From contig CAIMWI010000005.1 in assembly GCA_903845215.1 (NCBI GenBank), forward strand, positions 1 through 55,442: a DNA stretch of 55,442 nucleotides, written 5' to 3'. Position numbers and translations under genes: made by a program. The notes beneath the pieces were generated by a model that worked only from the letters and a program-made list of their open reading frames with translations, was not told where the DNA came from and searched no databases. Origin of the DNA: an uncultured Rhodobacterales bacterium (lineage in GTDB: Bacteria; Pseudomonadota; Alphaproteobacteria; Rhodobacterales; Rhodobacteraceae). Below, one piece after another: positions 9,071-18,619 of this stretch (position 1 is the first letter of the stretch; the number at the start of each line of letters is the position of its first letter).

Positions 9071-11158
9071 ATGAGCAACGCTGTCTGGGACGCCTCTCAA
9101 CCGATCCTTGAAATCGAGAACCTGTCGATTTCCTTCTTCACCCGCCTGCGCGAAATTCCCGCCGTGATGGATTTTTCCTGCAAAGTCATGGCCGGAGAGG
9201 CCATGGGCTTGGTGGGCGAATCTGGTTGCGGCAAGTCGACTGTGGCTTTGGGCGTGATGCGCGATCTGGGTAAGAACGGGCAGATCGTGGCGGGGTCAAT
9301 CAAGTTCAAGGGCCGTGATCTGGTGAAAATGGACGAGGAAGAACTGCGCCATTTGCGCGGGTCTGAAATTGCCATGATCTATCAAGAACCTATGGCCTCG
9401 CTGAACCCTGCCATGAAGATCGGTGCGCAACTGATTGAAGTGCCGATGATTCATCAGGGCATGGCGCGGGCGCAAGCTTGGGAATTGGCACGCCAGATCG
9501 TGGCCGATGTGCGCCTGCCCGACCCCGACCGCATTTTGAACGCTTATCCGCACCAGCTTTCTGGCGGCCAACAACAGCGCATCGTCATTGCCATGGCGCT
9601 GATGTCAAAGCCTGCGCTGTTGATTTTGGATGAACCCACCACGGCGCTGGATGTGACGGTCGAAGCGGGAATTGTCGATCTGGTTAAGGATTTGGGCCAG
9701 AAATACGGCACGTCGATGCTGTTTATCAGCCACAATCTGGGCCTGATCATGGATGTCTGCGACAGGCTGTGCGTGATGTATTCGGGCGAAGCGGTGGAAA
9801 CCGGCGCTGTGGCGCAGGTGTTTGACGATATGCGCCATCCCTATACGCAGGCTTTGTTCCGCTCGATCCCGCTGCCCGGGGCAGATAAGAACGCACGCCC
9901 CCTTATATCCATTCCCGGCAACTTTCCCCTGCCCCATGAACGCCCCAAGGGCTGCAACTTTGGCCCGCGCTGCGATTACTTTCAAGCAGGGCGCTGTGAT
10001 GCGGGTGATGTGGCGATGGTTGATGTGCCCGACGGCGATCGCCACGGTTCGCGCTGTGTGAAGTGGGACGAGATTGATTGGAATGCTGCGCCCAAGGCGC
10101 GGGTGGTCAAAGAAAAAGCCCCCATCGGCAAAGTGGTTTTGCAGATGGACGATTTGAAAAAGTATTATTCAGTGTCAGGTGGCGCTTTTGGTGGCGGCCA
10201 TGCCAAGGTGGTAAAAGCCAACGAAACCTTAAGCTTTAGCGCACATGAAGGCGAGACTTTGGCGATTGTGGGCGAAAGTGGCTGTGGCAAATCAACCTTT
10301 GCCAAGGTGTTGATGGGGCTGGAAACGGCGACTTCGGGCACAATCACCTTGTTTGACGAACAAGTGCAGTCCACCCCCATTCAAGATCGCCGCGTCGATA
10401 CGGTGTCTTCGGTGCAAATGGTGTTTCAAAACCCGTTTGACACGCTGAACCCTTCGATGACTGTCGGCCGCCAGATCATCCGCGCGCTTGAGGTGTTTCA
10501 CATCGGCAATTCCGACGCCGAACGCACCGACCGGATGCTAGAGCTGCTAGACCTTGTCAAACTGCCCCGCGCCTTTGCCGAACGCATGCCGCGTCAGCTA
10601 TCAGGCGGGCAAAAGCAACGCGTGGGGATTGCGCGGGCCTTTGCGGGCGGGGCGAAAGTGGTTGTGGCGGATGAACCTGTCAGCGCCTTGGATGTGTCGG
10701 TACAGGCGGCGGTGACCGATCTGTTGATGGATATTCAGCGGCAGAACAAGACGACCTTGCTGTTCATCAGCCATGATCTGTCGATTGTGCGCTATCTGTC
10801 GGACCGCGTTTTGGTGATGTATCTGGGCCATGTGGTGGAAATGGGGTCGACCGATCAGGTCTTCCAGCCACCCTACCACCCCTATACCGAAGCTCTGCTG
10901 TCTGCTGTGCCCGTGGCCGACACCAAGGTGATCCGCAAGCGCATCGTGCTAGAGGGTGACATTCCCTCTGCGATGAACCCACCACCCGGGTGTCCCTTTC
11001 AAACGCGGTGTCGGTGGAAATCGCAAGTGGCGGGGGGCTTGTGCGACACCACCATGCCGCCCGTGCAAACCCTGACAGGCGGGCATCAGATCAAATGTCA
11101 CCTTGGGGCGGATGTTCTGGCAAAGATGGACCCGGTGATCACCTTTGCCGCCGAATAG
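9071..11158 (+). CDS. ABC transporter, fused dipeptide-type ATP-binding protein (DppD-DppF fusion)
   Basis: One 695-residue polypeptide carries both cytoplasmic ATPases of the importer. The N-terminal ATPase has Walker A GESGCGKST, signature LSGGQQQR and Walker B LLILDEPTTALD. The C-terminal ATPase, after a linker near residue 350, repeats GESGCGKST, LSGGQKQR and VVVADEPVSALD. Each half ends with the cysteine-containing oligopeptide/dipeptide transporter C-terminal motif (GCNFGPRCDYFQAGRCD and GCPFQTRCRW). Separate genes are usual in enterobacteria; fusions are common in alphaproteobacteria. The start is GTG 9068 or ATG 9071, just after the permease stop with GAGG overlapping. Confidence 0.95.
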   Translation: MSNAVWDASQPILEIENLSISFFTRLREIPAVMDFSCKVMAGEAMGLVGESGCGKSTVALGVMRDLGKNGQIVAGSIKFKGRDLVKMDEEELRHLRGSEIAMIYQEPMASLNPAMKIGAQLIEVPMIHQGMARAQAWELARQIVADVRLPDPDRILNAYPHQLSGGQQQRIVIAMALMSKPALLILDEPTTALDVTVEAGIVDLVKDLGQKYGTSMLFISHNLGLIMDVCDRLCVMYSGEAVETGAVAQVFDDMRHPYTQALFRSIPLPGADKNARPLISIPGNFPLPHERPKGCNFGPRCDYFQAGRCDAGDVAMVDVPDGDRHGSRCVKWDEIDWNAAPKARVVKEKAPIGKVVLQMDDLKKYYSVSGGAFGGGHAKVVKANETLSFSAHEGETLAIVGESGCGKSTFAKVLMGLETATSGTITLFDEQVQSTPIQDRRVDTVSSVQMVFQNPFDTLNPSMTVGRQIIRALEVFHIGNSDAERTDRMLELLDLVKLPRAFAERMPRQLSGGQKQRVGIARAFAGGAKVVVADEPVSALDVSVQAAVTDLLMDIQRQNKTTLLFISHDLSIVRYLSDRVLVMYLGHVVEMGSTDQVFQPPYHPYTEALLSAVPVADTKVIRKRIVLEGDIPSAMNPPPGCPFQTRCRWKSQVAGGLCDTTMPPVQTLTGGHQIKCHLGADVLAKMDPVITFAAE

Positions 11159-11170
11159 CTTTTGGTCAGC

Positions 11171-11764
11171 CTAACCCAATATCGCCGCGACGTAGTCTTG
11201 GGTCTCGCTGTAATCTGGCACACCGCCTGCAGCCTCAACCGCCTCGGGGCCCGCGTTATAGGCCGCGAGGGCCAGTTTCCAACTGCCAAAACGCGCGTAC
11301 ATCATCGAAAGATAGCGCGCACCGCCATCAAGGTTGGATTGGGGGTCTGTTTCGTCGACACCCAAATGGTCAGCCGTATCTGGCATCAACTGCGCCAAGC
11401 CCACGGCACCTTTGGGCGAAACCGCATTGGGGTTCCACCCGCTTTCTTGCTGCACCAAGCGCAGGAATAAGTCTTCGGGCACACCATATTTGCGCGCCGC
11501 ACTTTTGGCCATTTCCAGATAAAGGCCGCGGTACTTGCCAGAATACTGCAAACGGCTGACGGCGCGATCATCGGAAGGGTTCAAGGCAACGTTGGAATAT
11601 TGCCCCGACAGTTTCCCATCCAGCAACGCCACCTGCGAGCGAAACAGCGATGACCGCGTTTTATGGGCATTTCCGCCAAATTTCAGCCCTTCGGCGCCAG
11701 CAATATCACCCGCAAGGGCCGCAACCAGGGCCGATAAAACCAAGATGCGCGGTGATCTGTGCAA
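11171..11764 (-). CDS. Lytic transglycosylase, SLT domain
   Basis: This predicted periplasmic enzyme cleaves the MurNAc-GlcNAc bond of peptidoglycan. The 197-residue protein has an N-terminal signal peptide ([19 protein letters not shown]). The catalytic SLT domain (about 80-195) has the catalytic Glu in [18 protein letters not shown], then [20 protein letters not shown], then [28 protein letters not shown]. This motif set matches family 1 Slt/MltC-like enzymes. It is convergent with the ABC operon, with only 12 nt between the two stops. Confidence 0.92.
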   Translation of the reverse strand: MHRSPRILVLSALVAALAGDIAGAEGLKFGGNAHKTRSSLFRSQVALLDGKLSGQYSNVALNPSDDRAVSRLQYSGKYRGLYLEMAKSAARKYGVPEDLFLRLVQQESGWNPNAVSPKGAVGLAQLMPDTADHLGVDETDPQSNLDGGARYLSMMYARFGSWKLALAAYNAGPEAVEAAGGVPDYSETQDYVAAILG

Positions 11765-12153
11765 CTGCGTAACGCCCTTTCGCGCTGTTCATGCGCGACC
11801 CTTTGGATAATCTAGGGAATTTTGCAGCCCAATCCAACCGATTTCACGCTTTGAATACAGGAATGCGCGAACCCTCGCAGCCTTTTGGTCTGCGCGCCCC
11901 AACAAACCCTACGAAAAGCTTCCGCAATCAGGATCCAAACCCATTAGGCGGCCCTTGACGCCTGTCGTGCGCCAGATGCCTTTGAGATGGACTTAATCTT
12001 TGCCGCAACCGATCGGCACCGATTGCTGATTTCGGCGCGTGAACAGCCTGCGCCATGACGGGCGCATTGCGGCGGGGTTGATCTGTGGTCTATAAGTTTT
12101 TCTTAACCAAGTTCGGCGAGGCTGTCGAAACACGGGAATCAAGGAGAGGCGAT
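11765..12153 (+). other. 389-nt intergenic region between the transglycosylase and ssb
   Basis: The region lies between divergent genes and has no coding signal in either strand that I trust. Near its right end is a possible ssb promoter, TTGCGG (12067-12072), an 18-nt spacer and TATAAG (12091-12096). I looked for a GTTC-N7-GTTC LexA box, the alphaproteobacterial SOS site, and did not find one. Confidence 0.55.
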
Positions 12154-12663
12154 ATGGCTGGGTCAGTTAACAAAGTGATCATCGTGGGCAACCTTGGGGC
12201 AGACCCCGAAGTGCGCAGCTTTCAAAACGGCGGCAAGGTGGTGAACCTGCGGGTCGCCACATCAGAATCTTGGCGCGACAAGGCCTCGGGCGAGCGCAAA
12301 GAGCGCACCGAATGGCACAGTGTTGCGATTTTTAACGAAGCTTTGGGCAAGATTGCCGAGCAATATCTGAAAAAAGGCTCGACTGTTTATTTGGAAGGGC
12401 AACTGGAAACCCGCAAGTGGCAAGACCAATCCGGCGCGGATCGCTACACCACAGAAATCGTGCTGCGCCAGTTCCGTGGCGAGTTAACCTTGCTGGGCGG
12501 CCGTGACGGCGGCGCACGCGGTGGCAGCGGCGATGACCGTGGCAGCTATGACGATGCAGGCTATGGCGGCGGCGCTTCCGCAGGTGGCAATGCACGTGGT
12601 GGCGCGCCGAGTTCGGGCAGATCAGGTGGGCGATCTGACATGGATGACGAAATCCCGTTTTGA
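12154..12663 (+). CDS. ssb: Single-stranded DNA-binding protein
   Basis: SSB coats single-stranded DNA in replication, repair and recombination as a tetramer. The 169-residue product has an N-terminal OB fold ([21 protein letters not shown], then [43 protein letters not shown]). A glycine-rich linker runs from about 112 to 160, and the acidic protein-docking tail is DMDDEIPF. The ATG at 12154 follows a strong AAGGAGAGG site; the longer open frame from 12085 contains the promoter and is rejected. Confidence 0.97.
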   Translation: MAGSVNKVIIVGNLGADPEVRSFQNGGKVVNLRVATSESWRDKASGERKERTEWHSVAIFNEALGKIAEQYLKKGSTVYLEGQLETRKWQDQSGADRYTTEIVLRQFRGELTLLGGRDGGARGGSGDDRGSYDDAGYGGGASAGGNARGGAPSSGRSGGRSDMDDEIPF

Positions 12664-12748
12664 TCCCGTCAAAAGCACTTAAGAGGCTGCACTGGACCTT
12701 GGCGGCAAATTCCCTATATAATCGCTCAACAACTAAAGCGAGCGTGCC

Positions 12749-13111
12749 ATGACCGAGCAGCCGGATAAGATCGAGGGCGCCCCCCTGATCCGCCCATCGA
12801 CCACTGACCACCCGCTTTACGAGGGGGTTGTGGACGCCTGTCGCACCGTGTTTGATCCGGAAATTCCGGTGAACATCTATGACCTAGGGCTGGTCTATAC
12901 TGTTGAAATCTCTTCCGAAAACGTTGTTGACATCGCGATGACCTTGACAGCCCCCGGCTGTCCTGTCGCAGGCGAGATGCCCGGTTGGGTGGAAACAGCG
13001 GTCGAAGCCTTGCCCGGAGTAAAAGAAGTTAAAGTCAACATGACCTTCGATCCGCCTTGGGGAATGGAGATGATGTCCGACGAAGCACGGTTGGAACTTG
13101 GCTTCATGTAA
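12749..13111 (+). CDS. sufT: SufT-like Fe-S cluster assembly protein (DUF59/MIP18)
   Basis: DUF59 proteins assist in maturing Fe-S proteins, often with the SUF system. The 120-residue product has the family core DPEIPVNIYDLGLVY and the conserved loop LTAPGCPVAGEMP with its single Cys. It ends with VKVNMTFDPPWGMEMMSDEARLELGF, typical of SufT. It is followed after 126 nt by an A-type Fe-S carrier, which supports a role in cluster delivery. A consensus -10 TATAAT lies at 12717-12722, 27 nt before the ATG. Confidence 0.88.
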   Translation: MTEQPDKIEGAPLIRPSTTDHPLYEGVVDACRTVFDPEIPVNIYDLGLVYTVEISSENVVDIAMTLTAPGCPVAGEMPGWVETAVEALPGVKEVKVNMTFDPPWGMEMMSDEARLELGFM

Positions 13112-13237
13112 GCCAGGGCGGCGCGCCTAAAAGACTTGCCCTTTTGGCCCATTCTGGGCAAATTTAAGAACAAACCGGCCCAGCCTGTCTTGGAACGGCC
13201 ATCCTGCGATCTTACCTTAGCGGAAAGGAGACTTGTT

Positions 13238-13597
13238 ATGTTTGGCATTCCCGGCAAAGCGGCCGTCACCTTATCGCCCATGGCTGCGCGGCAAATCGCG
13301 GGGCTGATGGCTTCTAAGGGCTCGCAGGGTCTGCGCATTGGCGTCAAAAAGGGCGGATGTGCGGGTATGGAATACACGATGGATTATGTCACCACCGTCA
13401 ACCCGCTGGACGAAGTGGTCGAACAAGACGGCGCACGGGTGTTGATTGCGCCCATGGCGCAGATGTTTCTGATTGGCACCGAGATTGACTATGAAATGGG
13501 CCTGCTGGAAAGCGGCTTTAAATTTCGCAACCCCAATGTGGCCGAGGCCTGTGGCTGCGGCGAATCGATCAAGTTCAAAGATCAACCCGCCGTCTAA
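13238..13597 (+). CDS. A-type iron-sulfur carrier (HesB/IscA/SufA family)
   Basis: A-type carriers hold and pass Fe-S clusters to target apoproteins. The 119-residue protein has the HesB fold, with the three cluster-binding cysteines in KKGGCAGMEY and the C-terminal ACGCGESI. The ATG at 13238 follows AAAGGAG; the upstream open frame from 13136 has no family similarity. It is paired with the SufT-like gene. Whether it is orthologous to SufA, IscA or ErpA cannot be decided from this alone. Confidence 0.92.
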   Translation: MFGIPGKAAVTLSPMAARQIAGLMASKGSQGLRIGVKKGGCAGMEYTMDYVTTVNPLDEVVEQDGARVLIAPMAQMFLIGTEIDYEMGLLESGFKFRNPNVAEACGCGESIKFKDQPAV

Positions 13598-13666
13598 AAC
13601 GCCGTTTTGCGGCTTTGCAAACGCGCCGCTTTTGGCTAGGCCTGACTGCAACAACACGAGGCCGCT

Positions 13667-14410
13667 ATGAAAAAACTCGCCGCTGGCAATTGGAAGATGA
13701 ACGGCAGCTCTGCCGCCTTGGCCGAGCTGTCGGCCCTGATCGCCACCCACCCTGCCCCCGCATGCGAGATGCTGCTTTGCCCCCCCGCGACTTTGATCGC
13801 CCAAGCCGTCTACCACACACGCGGCACGGCTTTGCTGATCGGCGGGCAAGATTGCCACGCCAAGGCATCGGGCGCACACACCGGTGACATTTCCGCCGCT
13901 ATGTTGAAAGACGCTGGCGCTGGCCATGTGATCTTGGGCCACTCCGAACGCCGCGCCGATCACAGCGAGACGAATGTTTTGGTCAAAGCCAAGGCTGAAG
14001 CCGCCCTTGCCGCCGAGTTAACGGCCATCGTCTGCTTGGGCGAAACCGAAGCGCAGCGCGATGCGGGCGAGACTTTGGCCCTGTGTGGCAGCCAATTGCA
14101 CGGGTCGATCCCTGCGGGGGCAAATTCTGCCAATCTGGTCATTGCTTATGAACCCGTCTGGGCGATCGGCACTGGCCGCACACCGACGTTAGAGCAAATC
14201 GGCGAAGTGCATGCCTTTTTGCGTGCTGAACTGGTCAAAGCCTTGGGCGAAGACGGGCACGGGGTGCGTATTCTTTACGGCGGGTCAGTCAAGCCGTCCA
14301 ACGCCGCCGAGATTTTCGCCGTCAAAGATGTAGACGGCGCTTTGGTTGGCGGGGCTAGCATGAAAGCCACTGATTTTGGGGCGATCGTGGCAGCACTTTC
14401 CGCCGCCTGA
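13667..14410 (+). CDS. tpiA: Triosephosphate isomerase
   Basis: The cytosolic glycolytic enzyme interconverts dihydroxyacetone phosphate and glyceraldehyde 3-phosphate. The 247-residue TIM barrel shows the substrate Lys in AAGNWKMNG, the catalytic His in VILGHSERR and the catalytic Glu in [12 protein letters not shown]. The phosphate-binding loops are ILYGGSVKP and [10 protein letters not shown]. All key residues are present. It is separated from the Fe-S carrier by 69 nt and followed by a transporter gene 60 nt downstream. Confidence 0.97.
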   Translation: MKKLAAGNWKMNGSSAALAELSALIATHPAPACEMLLCPPATLIAQAVYHTRGTALLIGGQDCHAKASGAHTGDISAAMLKDAGAGHVILGHSERRADHSETNVLVKAKAEAALAAELTAIVCLGETEAQRDAGETLALCGSQLHGSIPAGANSANLVIAYEPVWAIGTGRTPTLEQIGEVHAFLRAELVKALGEDGHGVRILYGGSVKPSNAAEIFAVKDVDGALVGGASMKATDFGAIVAALSAA

Positions 14411-14470
14411 CCCTGCCTGCTTGTCGCCCTTGGAACAGCCAAGCCGCGGCTGAGCGGTTTAGGTAGGCAT

Positions 14471-15382
14471 ATGAGCACAGCCACCTTGCCCCCCGCCCGC
14501 CTTTGGACTGCACATTTGATCTGTGTGCTGGCGATGGTGACTTGGTCATCTGGCCTTCCGGCGAACACCTTTCTGATGCCAACGCTGCACCCGATGGGTT
14601 TGGCGGCAGCACGGATGATCTTGGCGGCGGCGGTCCTGATGCCGTTCTGGCTGTGGCTGGATGGTTGGCAGGCATTGCGCCGCGCCGATTGGAAGATGGG
14701 CATCGCCGTGGGCAGCTTTGTGGGCTTGGGCAGCCTGCTGGTGATCGCCGGGCAATCGCTGACCGATGCGGTGACGGTGGCGGTGATTTCAGCCGCCTTG
14801 CCGGTGATTGGCGTGGTGGTCGAGATCGCCTTGGATGGGCGCAAGATCACCCTGCCCTTGGTTTTGGGCTTTGGTTTGGCGCTGTGTGGCGGGGTTGTGG
14901 CCTTGGGCACGGGAATTCGCGGCATCAGCTTTGGGTTTGGCGCGCTGCTTTGCGTTTTGTCGACCTTCTTTTACACGCTAGGGTCGCGCTGGACGATCAC
15001 CGCTTTGCCCGGGCTATCGTCGCTGGGGCAAACCACCATCACTTTGGTGGGCGGTGCTGTGGCCATGACCATCGTTTTTCTGGCTACTGTACCCTTCGGC
15101 ATCGCCCAAGGCCCCGATATGGCCGCCATGGGCGGGCGTGAATGGGCGGCTTTGTTGATCTTTGTCATGGGGTCTTTGACGCTGAGCCAAGTTTTCTGGG
15201 TGATCGGCGTGCGCCGCCTTGGCATTGCGATGGCCGCCTTGCACATCAACGCCACACCGTTTTATGTGATGCTGATGGCGGTGCTGCTGGGCGGGGCGTG
15301 GAACTGGTGGCAGGCCGCGGGGGCTGCGCTGGTGGGCTTTGGCGTCATCGTCGCCCAAGGATTGCCAAAGAAAGCCGCCTGA
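14471..15382 (+). CDS. DMT-superfamily transporter (EamA domains)
   Basis: This predicted inner-membrane metabolite exporter or permease has 303 residues and about ten hydrophobic segments arranged as two EamA repeats, for example VLAMVTWSSGLPANTFLMP in the first and AALLIFVMGSLTLSQVFWVIG in the second. The substrate cannot be inferred. The stop TGA shares its last base with the ATG of the P450 gene, so co-translation is likely and a functional link with the P450 is possible. Confidence 0.85.
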   Translation: MSTATLPPARLWTAHLICVLAMVTWSSGLPANTFLMPTLHPMGLAAARMILAAAVLMPFWLWLDGWQALRRADWKMGIAVGSFVGLGSLLVIAGQSLTDAVTVAVISAALPVIGVVVEIALDGRKITLPLVLGFGLALCGGVVALGTGIRGISFGFGALLCVLSTFFYTLGSRWTITALPGLSSLGQTTITLVGGAVAMTIVFLATVPFGIAQGPDMAAMGGREWAALLIFVMGSLTLSQVFWVIGVRRLGIAMAALHINATPFYVMLMAVLLGGAWNWWQAAGAALVGFGVIVAQGLPKKAA

Positions 15383-16545
15383 TGCGCCCTTTTACCCAAT
15401 CGCCGACTGACCCCGAATTTGTGCAAAACCCCTATCCGTTTTATGAAATGGCCCGCACCGCTGGCCCATTCTTTCACTGGACAGATTACAATCTGACCTG
15501 CACCGGCAGTGCCGCCGCCTGCAGCGCCATTTTCCGCGACAGGCGCTTTGGCCGCGAAAGCCCGTATCCTTTGCACATCCCCGATCACCTGCGCCCGTTT
15601 TACGCCGTCGAAGCGCATTCGATGCTGGAACTGGAAGCCCCGCGCCACACCCGCCTGCGCAATCTTGTGCTGCGCGCCTTCACCTCGCGCCGGATCGAAG
15701 GCTTGGGGCCCCAGATCACCCAGTTGTCCCACCAGTTGATCGACGCCTTTCCCCAAGGCCCGTTTGATCTGCTGACCCATTTTGGCCAAAAACTGCCCGT
15801 GATCCTGATCGCCCGCCTTTTGGGCGTGCCCGAAGAGATGGCGCCAGACCTGCTAAAATGGTCCAACGCCATGGTCGGGATGTATATGGCCGGCCGCGAC
15901 CGTGCCCGCGAAGACCGCGCCGTGGCCGCGACCGAGGCGTTTGTGGCCTTCCTGCGCGGCTATGTCGAAGACCGCCGCGCCAAACCTGCCGATGATTTGA
16001 TCACCCACCTCATCGCCGCCGAAGAAGATGGCCAGCGCCTGACCACCGACGAGTTGATTGCCACCTGCATTCTGCTTTTGAACGCAGGCCACGAGGCGAC
16101 GGTGCATACGATTGGCAACGGCGTAAAGTTGGTTTTGGAAACCGGCACGCAAAGCGCCATGGCCAATCCTGACCCCTTGGTCGAAGAGATTTTGCGCTTT
16201 GACCCCGCGCTGCATATGTTCACCCGCTGGGCCTATACCGATGTCGAGGTGATGGGGCACACCTTCCAGCGCGGCGATCAGGTGGGGCTGTTGCTGGCCA
16301 TGGCCAACCGCGATGCGGGGGTTTGGGACAATCCGCAGCGGTTCGATCCCACTCGCAGCATCAAGCCGCATGCAAGTTTTGGCGCCGGTGTGCATTTTTG
16401 CGTAGGTGCGCCCTTGGCACGGCTAGAACTGCAACTGGCCCTGCCCATCCTGTTTGCCCGCCGCCCTGATCTGGCTTTGACCGAAGTGCCGCGCTACGGC
16501 GATGTCTACCATTTTCACGGGCTGCAACGGCTGATGGTCGTCTAA
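15382..16545 (+). CDS. Cytochrome P450
   Basis: This is a soluble haem-thiolate monooxygenase of 387 residues. The K-helix ExxR motif lies in EEILRFDPA. The haem-binding loop is FGAGVHFCVGAPLARLE with the ligand Cys. The I-helix reads LLNAGHEATVHTIGNG; here the usual acid-threonine pair is E-A followed by T, so the proton-relay Thr is displaced by Ala. No ferredoxin or reductase gene is adjacent, so electrons must come from elsewhere. The ATG overlaps the DMT stop (TGATG). The substrate is unknown. Confidence 0.92.
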   Translation: MRPFTQSPTDPEFVQNPYPFYEMARTAGPFFHWTDYNLTCTGSAAACSAIFRDRRFGRESPYPLHIPDHLRPFYAVEAHSMLELEAPRHTRLRNLVLRAFTSRRIEGLGPQITQLSHQLIDAFPQGPFDLLTHFGQKLPVILIARLLGVPEEMAPDLLKWSNAMVGMYMAGRDRAREDRAVAATEAFVAFLRGYVEDRRAKPADDLITHLIAAEEDGQRLTTDELIATCILLLNAGHEATVHTIGNGVKLVLETGTQSAMANPDPLVEEILRFDPALHMFTRWAYTDVEVMGHTFQRGDQVGLLLAMANRDAGVWDNPQRFDPTRSIKPHASFGAGVHFCVGAPLARLELQLALPILFARRPDLALTEVPRYGDVYHFHGLQRLMVV

Positions 16546-16549
16546 CGCA

Positions 16550-16575
16550 AAAGGCCGGGGTTTCCCCCGGCCTTT
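16550..16575. terminator. Bidirectional intrinsic terminator between P450 and tsf
   Basis: The 11-bp stem AAAGGCCGGGG / CCCCGGCCTTT (16550-16560 and 16565-16575) has a TTTC loop. It is flanked by A residues on the left and T residues on the right, so it can stop transcription from both convergent genes. Confidence 0.85.
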
Positions 16576-16597
16576 GTGTAGATTTGCCCCGTTTAGA

Positions 16598-17507
16598 TCA
16601 GGCCTGAACCATCTTTGCCACTTCGGCGGCAAAATCTTCTTTCTCTTTTTCGATGCCTTCGCCAACCGACACGCGGGCATAGCCGGTGATCGTCACGCCA
16701 GCATCTTTGGCCGCCTGTTCAACCGTCAAGTCCGGGTTGATCACAAACTGCTGACCCAGCAGCGTGTTTTCCGCCAAGAAGCGCTTCATACGGCCCGGGA
16801 TGATGTTGTTGTGGATAACAGCATCGGGCTTGGGCTTGGCAGAAGAGGCGTTTTCTTCCAGCGCCTTGGCGGTTTGCACAGCCAATTCACGCTCCAACAC
16901 CAAGGGGTCAAGTGAGGCTTCCGACAAAGCCAGCGGGGCGGTGGCGGCGATGTGCATCGCGAACTGCTTGCCAATCACAAGGGGCAGCCTCTGCCGGACC
17001 AGTCAACGCGACCAGCACGCCGATCTTGCCCATGCCTTCGGTTGCGGCATTGTGGACGTAAGACACCACCGTGTCGCCTTCCAGCACATGCATGCGGCGC
17101 AGGGTCATGTTTTCGCCAATGCGCGCGATGGCCCCGTTGATCACGGTTTCCACCGACTCGCCGTTCAGATGCGCGGCTTTGAGAACTTCGATCGACGTTC
17201 CGGTTTCCAAGGCAACCTTGGTCACTTCACGCACCAGCGACTGGAAGTCGGGGTTCTTGGCGACAAAGTCGGTTTCCGAGTTGATCTCGACGGCCACACC
17301 GCGGCCGTTGTTCACAGCCACACCCACCAAGCCCTCGGCCGCCACACGGTCCGCCTTTTTGGCGGCCTTGGCCAAGCCCTTGGTGCGCAGCCAATCAACG
17401 GCGGCTTCCATGTCGCCGTTGGTTTCCACAAGCGCCTTTTTGGCGTCCATCATACCTGCGCCGGTCGATTCGCGCAGTTCTTTCACCATTTGTGCGGTGA
17501 CGGTCAT
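16598..17507 (-). CDS. tsf: Elongation factor Ts, interrupted by an apparent 1-nt frameshift
   Basis: EF-Ts regenerates EF-Tu-GTP during translation. The N-terminal frame starts at 17507 with [20 protein letters not shown] and contains the Tu-binding core [11 protein letters not shown]. It reads correctly to about residue 175 ([10 protein letters not shown]), then continues out of frame to a stop at 16908. The C-terminal third ([17 protein letters not shown] to the end [10 protein letters not shown]) lies in the +1 frame, ending at 16598. Removing one base from the C run (GGGG at 16981-16984 on the plus strand) restores a continuous protein of about 302 residues. As tsf is normally essential, a sequencing or assembly error is the likeliest cause. 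It is encoded downstream of rpsB, as usual. Confidence 0.9.
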
Positions 17508-17608
17508 GCTAAAGTCTCCACTGTTCCTGAAATGGCAGCAGGCGGGATATACCCCCGCCCGTTACCAGAATTATGAACCCAATCCCCGCACGAATGCAGG
17601 GTCAAAGA

Positions 17609-18364
17609 TCAGGCCTCGACAGCCTCTTCAACCGGCGCTTCTTCCAAAGCACCAAGGTCAACGCCGGCGGCACCCATTTGCGCAGACATCCCGTCAAGCG
17701 CTGCACGGCTGACCAGATCGCAGTACAGGGCGATTGCCCGGCTGGCGTCGTCATTGCCGGGGATGACGAAATCGATATCCTTGGGCGAGCAGTTGGAATC
17801 AACGATCCCCACAACCGGAATGCCAAGCTTTTTGGCCTCGGTTATGGCCAGCGATTCTTTGCCAACGTCGATCACAAAAATCAGGTCCGGCGTGCCGCCC
17901 ATTTCACGAATGCCGCCCAAGGACGCTTGCAGTTTGCCCTGCTCACGCTCCATGTTCAGGCGTTCTTTTTTGGTCAGACCCTCGGCCCCACCGGCCAAGA
18001 TCTCGTCCAGCGCTTTCAGACGCGCGATCGAGTTCTGGATGGTTTTCCAGTTGGTCAGCGTGCCGCCCAGCCAACGGTGGTTCATGTAATATTGCGCGCA
18101 TTTTTCGGCGGCTTCGGCCACGGCGTTTTGCGCCTGACGCTTGGTGCCCACAAACAAAATGCGGCCGCCCTTGGCAACCGTGTCGCGCACGGCTTTCAGG
18201 GCTGCATCCAGCATCGGCACAGTCTGGGTCAGGTCAAGAATGTGAATGCCATTGCGGTCGCCATAGATGAACTCGCCCATACGGGGGTTCCAACGGGCCG
18301 TCTGGTGGCCATAGTGAACGCCAGCTTCCAAAAGCTGACGCATCGTGAACTCGGGAAGAGCCAT
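17609..18364 (-). CDS. rpsB: 30S ribosomal protein S2
   Basis: S2 is a structural protein of the small ribosomal subunit needed for S1 binding. The 251-residue product begins [20 protein letters not shown] and contains the family signatures [31 protein letters not shown] and [14 protein letters not shown]. It also has the conserved [21 protein letters not shown]. An acidic alanine-rich tail follows, common in alphaproteobacteria. It is about 100 nt upstream of tsf, and the two are normally co-transcribed. The 255-nt region upstream is shared with the divergent psuK and holds the promoters; I could not define them. Confidence 0.97.
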   Translation of the reverse strand: MALPEFTMRQLLEAGVHYGHQTARWNPRMGEFIYGDRNGIHILDLTQTVPMLDAALKAVRDTVAKGGRILFVGTKRQAQNAVAEAAEKCAQYYMNHRWLGGTLTNWKTIQNSIARLKALDEILAGGAEGLTKKERLNMEREQGKLQASLGGIREMGGTPDLIFVIDVGKESLAITEAKKLGIPVVGIVDSNCSPKDIDFVIPGNDDASRAIALYCDLVSRAALDGMSAQMGAAGVDLGALEEAPVEEAVEA

Positions 18365-18619
18365 GTGCTATCCTTTTCCGGTTTGAACCTGAGTGAGGCC
18401 GTCTTCAGGGTTGCCCCCAACCGGCGGACCAAACGGGATTTCTCCCCGCTTAAGCCCAAGCCCCACTTGTGAAGTGACGGGTGTTTACCCCCCCTTGCGC
18501 CCCAGCACAAGCCCCGCTTTTTCGCCCCGCACCGCCCTTTCAGACTTGCCCGAACACGCCGCCAAAGGCCGCACCGCTTTCCCTTGCGTCTTACCCCCAA
18601 AACCCGCGATGATGCGCCC

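Noticed and set aside
12085..12153. Extended N-terminus of SSB
   Set aside because: It would include the probable -10 region, and the strong ribosome-binding site at the inner ATG fits the family N-terminus.
16975..16990. Programmed +1 frameshifting in tsf
   Set aside because: There is no slow stop codon or internal Shine-Dalgarno as in prfB, no precedent for tsf, and a homopolymer error explains it.
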